NCBI RefSeq assembly: GCF_004343255.1
Contig: NZ_SMDD01000001.1
Span: 1,133,284-1,197,283, forward strand
DNA length: 64,000 nt
DNA from: Laceyella sacchari
GTDB taxonomy: Bacteria > Bacillota > Bacilli > Thermoactinomycetales > Thermoactinomycetaceae
Direction: 5' to 3'
Of the stretch, positions 62,670 through 64,000 are shown piece after piece (position 1 is the first letter of the stretch; each line of letters begins with the position of its first letter). Below the pieces are notes generated by a model. That model did no database searches, was not told where the DNA came from, and was given only the letters and a program-made list of their open reading frames with translations. The translations under genes and the position numbers were made by a program.

Positions 62670-62725
62670 GCCGATGGTTGTAAGGAGGCGGCGTTGGCCT
62701 CTTCGCAACCGTCGGCTTTCTTTTT
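62670..62725 (+). terminator. Two-tier terminator after ablB
   Basis: An outer stem GCCGATGGTTG/CAACCGTCGGC encloses an inner AAGGAGGC/GCCTCTT hairpin and is followed by TTTCTTTTT. Confidence 0.85.
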
Positions 62726-62806
62726 ATATGGTCAGACTATACCATCCCGCATAAAACTTATTTATCGTAAGATAGAGATGAGTGCCAAGAAAAGGAGAGA
62801 AAACAG

Positions 62807-63715
62807 ATGATACAAATTCAACCACTCAGCCGGTGTACATGGGAAGAGTCGCTAGCTTTGTGGAACGAAGCGTTTTCTGGTTATTTTGTGGATGTGTCGA
62901 TGACGATGGAGGCGTTTGTGAGAAAATGGTCGCGTGAATCGCTCTCACCTGACCATTCTCTGGTGGCGGTTGCTGAGGGGAAGTTGGTCGGATTGGTATG
63001 TTCTGGTATCCGTACCGTAAATGGCAAGAAAATGGCTTGGAACGGGGGAACGGCGGTCGTCCCCGCTTGGCGTGGCAAAGGGGTGGGGCGGAAGCTGATG
63101 GAAGAAACGATGGCTTTGTATGAGCGTGAAGGAGTTGAGCTTGCCACCCTTGAAGCGATCGCTGGAAATCAGGCGGCCATTCGCCTTTATGAACGGTTGG
63201 GTTATCGGATTGTCGATCGCTTATCTTATTACCAGTCGACTGAGCCATTGCGAATGATTGAGGCGGAGCCGTCTATGCATCGCATTGAGCGAGTTGTGCC
63301 AGGGCAGATAGCAACGTTACCATTTTATTCTGCTGAAGTGCCATGGCAGGGACAGTGGTTTTGTTTGCGGGACGGAGAAGCATGGGTGCTTGCTGACGGC
63401 CGGGGAGGTGTCTTGGGGTACGCGCTGGGGCGGCGGGAATTTGATGAGCGAGGGCGGTTATGCAAAACGGTCCTTTATCAAGTCGAGACCGCGCCAGGCC
63501 TAATCAATGAGCAGGCATGCTTTCTTTCTCTGTTGGAAGCAGCATGGGGTCCCGCGTTGGATATGTGTGAACGCATCGTTGCAAACTGGCCGTCAGCTAA
63601 GCACATGGGGGCGGAGATTTTTAATCGCTTGGGAATGAAGACGACGATTGAACAGGTATGGATGATGAATGAATTGGGTGCTAAAAAGCGATCTGTATCC
63701 GGGGGAAATTTCTAG
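62807..63715 (+). CDS. GNAT family N-acetyltransferase, two-domain
   Basis: 302 residues with AAAAGGAGAG before the ATG. The first half is a GNAT domain: NGGTAVVPAWRGKGVGRKLMEE and ATLEAIAGNQAAIRLYERLGY. The second half (LPFYSAEVPWQGQWFCLRDG, GGVLGYALGRREFDERG) is a degenerate second acetyltransferase-like fold. The last strand ends YTVEQVWMMNELG-like EQVWMMNEL. Substrate unknown. Confidence 0.9.
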   Translation: MIQIQPLSRCTWEESLALWNEAFSGYFVDVSMTMEAFVRKWSRESLSPDHSLVAVAEGKLVGLVCSGIRTVNGKKMAWNGGTAVVPAWRGKGVGRKLMEETMALYEREGVELATLEAIAGNQAAIRLYERLGYRIVDRLSYYQSTEPLRMIEAEPSMHRIERVVPGQIATLPFYSAEVPWQGQWFCLRDGEAWVLADGRGGVLGYALGRREFDERGRLCKTVLYQVETAPGLINEQACFLSLLEAAWGPALDMCERIVANWPSAKHMGAEIFNRLGMKTTIEQVWMMNELGAKKRSVSGGNF

Positions 63716-64000
63716 TTGTGGGGTATTTTAGGAGGGGGATGAGGTGTGAATTCATGCAACGTTACAAAAGAAGACTTTTGTAACGGTATAAAGCCGTGTT
63801 GAACCGCGAAATTGGTTGGATTTGTAAAAAAATAAGTGAATGAAAGTGATACCGGCAGGTTGATTCGCATATTACCGCCCGACGAGGGGGTGTCTGGCAA
63901 ATCAAGTTGGCGGGGAAGAAGTGTTAGAACCCTCTTTTCTTGAGGAGCGCCGATGCACAAGTGAACAGAATGGCAAATTCATAGTTATACAATTAAATCA
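63716..64000. other. Right end of the window, no gene supported
   Basis: 285 bp hold no coding frame with a binding site. An insertion-like repeat occupies 63887-63974 and may continue beyond the window. Confidence 0.6.
63887..63974. mobile_element. MITE-like insertion remnant, copy B
   Basis: Starts GGGGTGTCTGGCAA and shares blocks of up to 14 identical bases (for example GATGCACAAGTGAA) with copy A at 23041, in the same order (GGGGAAGAA, CTTTTCT, AGGAG). Its right end is not resolved within the window. Confidence 0.55.

Noticed and set aside
63712-63960. An 82-codon minus-strand frame at the right end
   Set aside because: It is mostly the insertion-like repeat, with no binding site.

Overview
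The window looks like the chromosome of a Gram-positive, spore-former-like member of the Bacillota (Bacillales), probably near the Thermoactinomycetaceae. This is inferred from strong AGGAGG-type ribosome binding sites, frequent TTG and GTG starts, lipoproteins with Gram-positive lipoboxes, CIRCE, LexA, NrdR and NagR-type operators, and bacillar gene families. No rRNA or tRNA gene was seen. Base composition is moderate and fairly even. No prophage or large island is evident.

Layout. 1-6.2 kb: a MocR-type regulator cut by the window edge and facing an EamA transporter, htpG behind a CIRCE operator, a DUF559 nuclease-like protein, a lipoprotein and a DUF4272 protein. 6.6-7.05 kb: a CRISPR array of six good repeats plus a decayed one, with no cas gene in the window. 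7.1-18.7 kb: M1 peptidase, cobyric acid synthase, a quinone reductase with a MarR regulator, an amino-acid permease, an rRNA pseudouridine synthase, a DsbA-like protein, thioredoxin reductase, an SMR pump and a VWA lipoprotein. 19-22.5 kb: class I ribonucleotide reductase nrdAB with two NrdR boxes, and a 53-codon membrane-protein gene convergent with it. 23.3-31.6 kb: an amino-sugar island (nagA, nagB, a SIS protein, a sugar ABC importer without its ATPase, a NagZ-type glycosidase and a GntR/UTRA regulator) with two matching operator sites.

31.8-46 kb: MFS transporter, glutathione peroxidase, a metzincin-CAP gene broken by a frameshift, an O-methyltransferase gene broken by an in-frame TGA, a TrmB regulator, a split LigD (ligase and polymerase as two genes), an MTA/SAH deaminase, a short FtsH-like protease with a membrane partner, and a VUT transporter. 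A candidate structured RNA follows. 44.8-51.6 kb: a 3-hydroxyacyl-CoA dehydrogenase coupled to acetate kinase, an aspartate aminotransferase, lexA, a Xer-type recombinase, a lipoprotein and a GNAT enzyme. 51.8-54.7 kb: a two-gene EVE-McrB/McrC restriction system, the clearest defence locus. 54.8-64 kb: trhO, a Ser/Cys-tailed membrane protein, a class A beta-lactamase-like protein, a monooxygenase gene with an in-frame TAA, EamA, a phosphopantetheinyl transferase, a redoxin, an XRE regulator, a Nudix hydrolase, an AblB-like acetyltransferase and another GNAT protein.

The amino-sugar genes form one regulated pathway: import, hydrolysis, deacetylation, and deamination to fructose-6-phosphate. 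The best leads for something undescribed are the N-terminal paired-CxxC domain on the EVE-McrB protein, the structured RNA candidate near 44.5 kb, the orphan CRISPR array, a dispersed insertion-like repeat (23.0, 56.3 and 63.9 kb), and three otherwise well preserved genes that carry single inactivating lesions.
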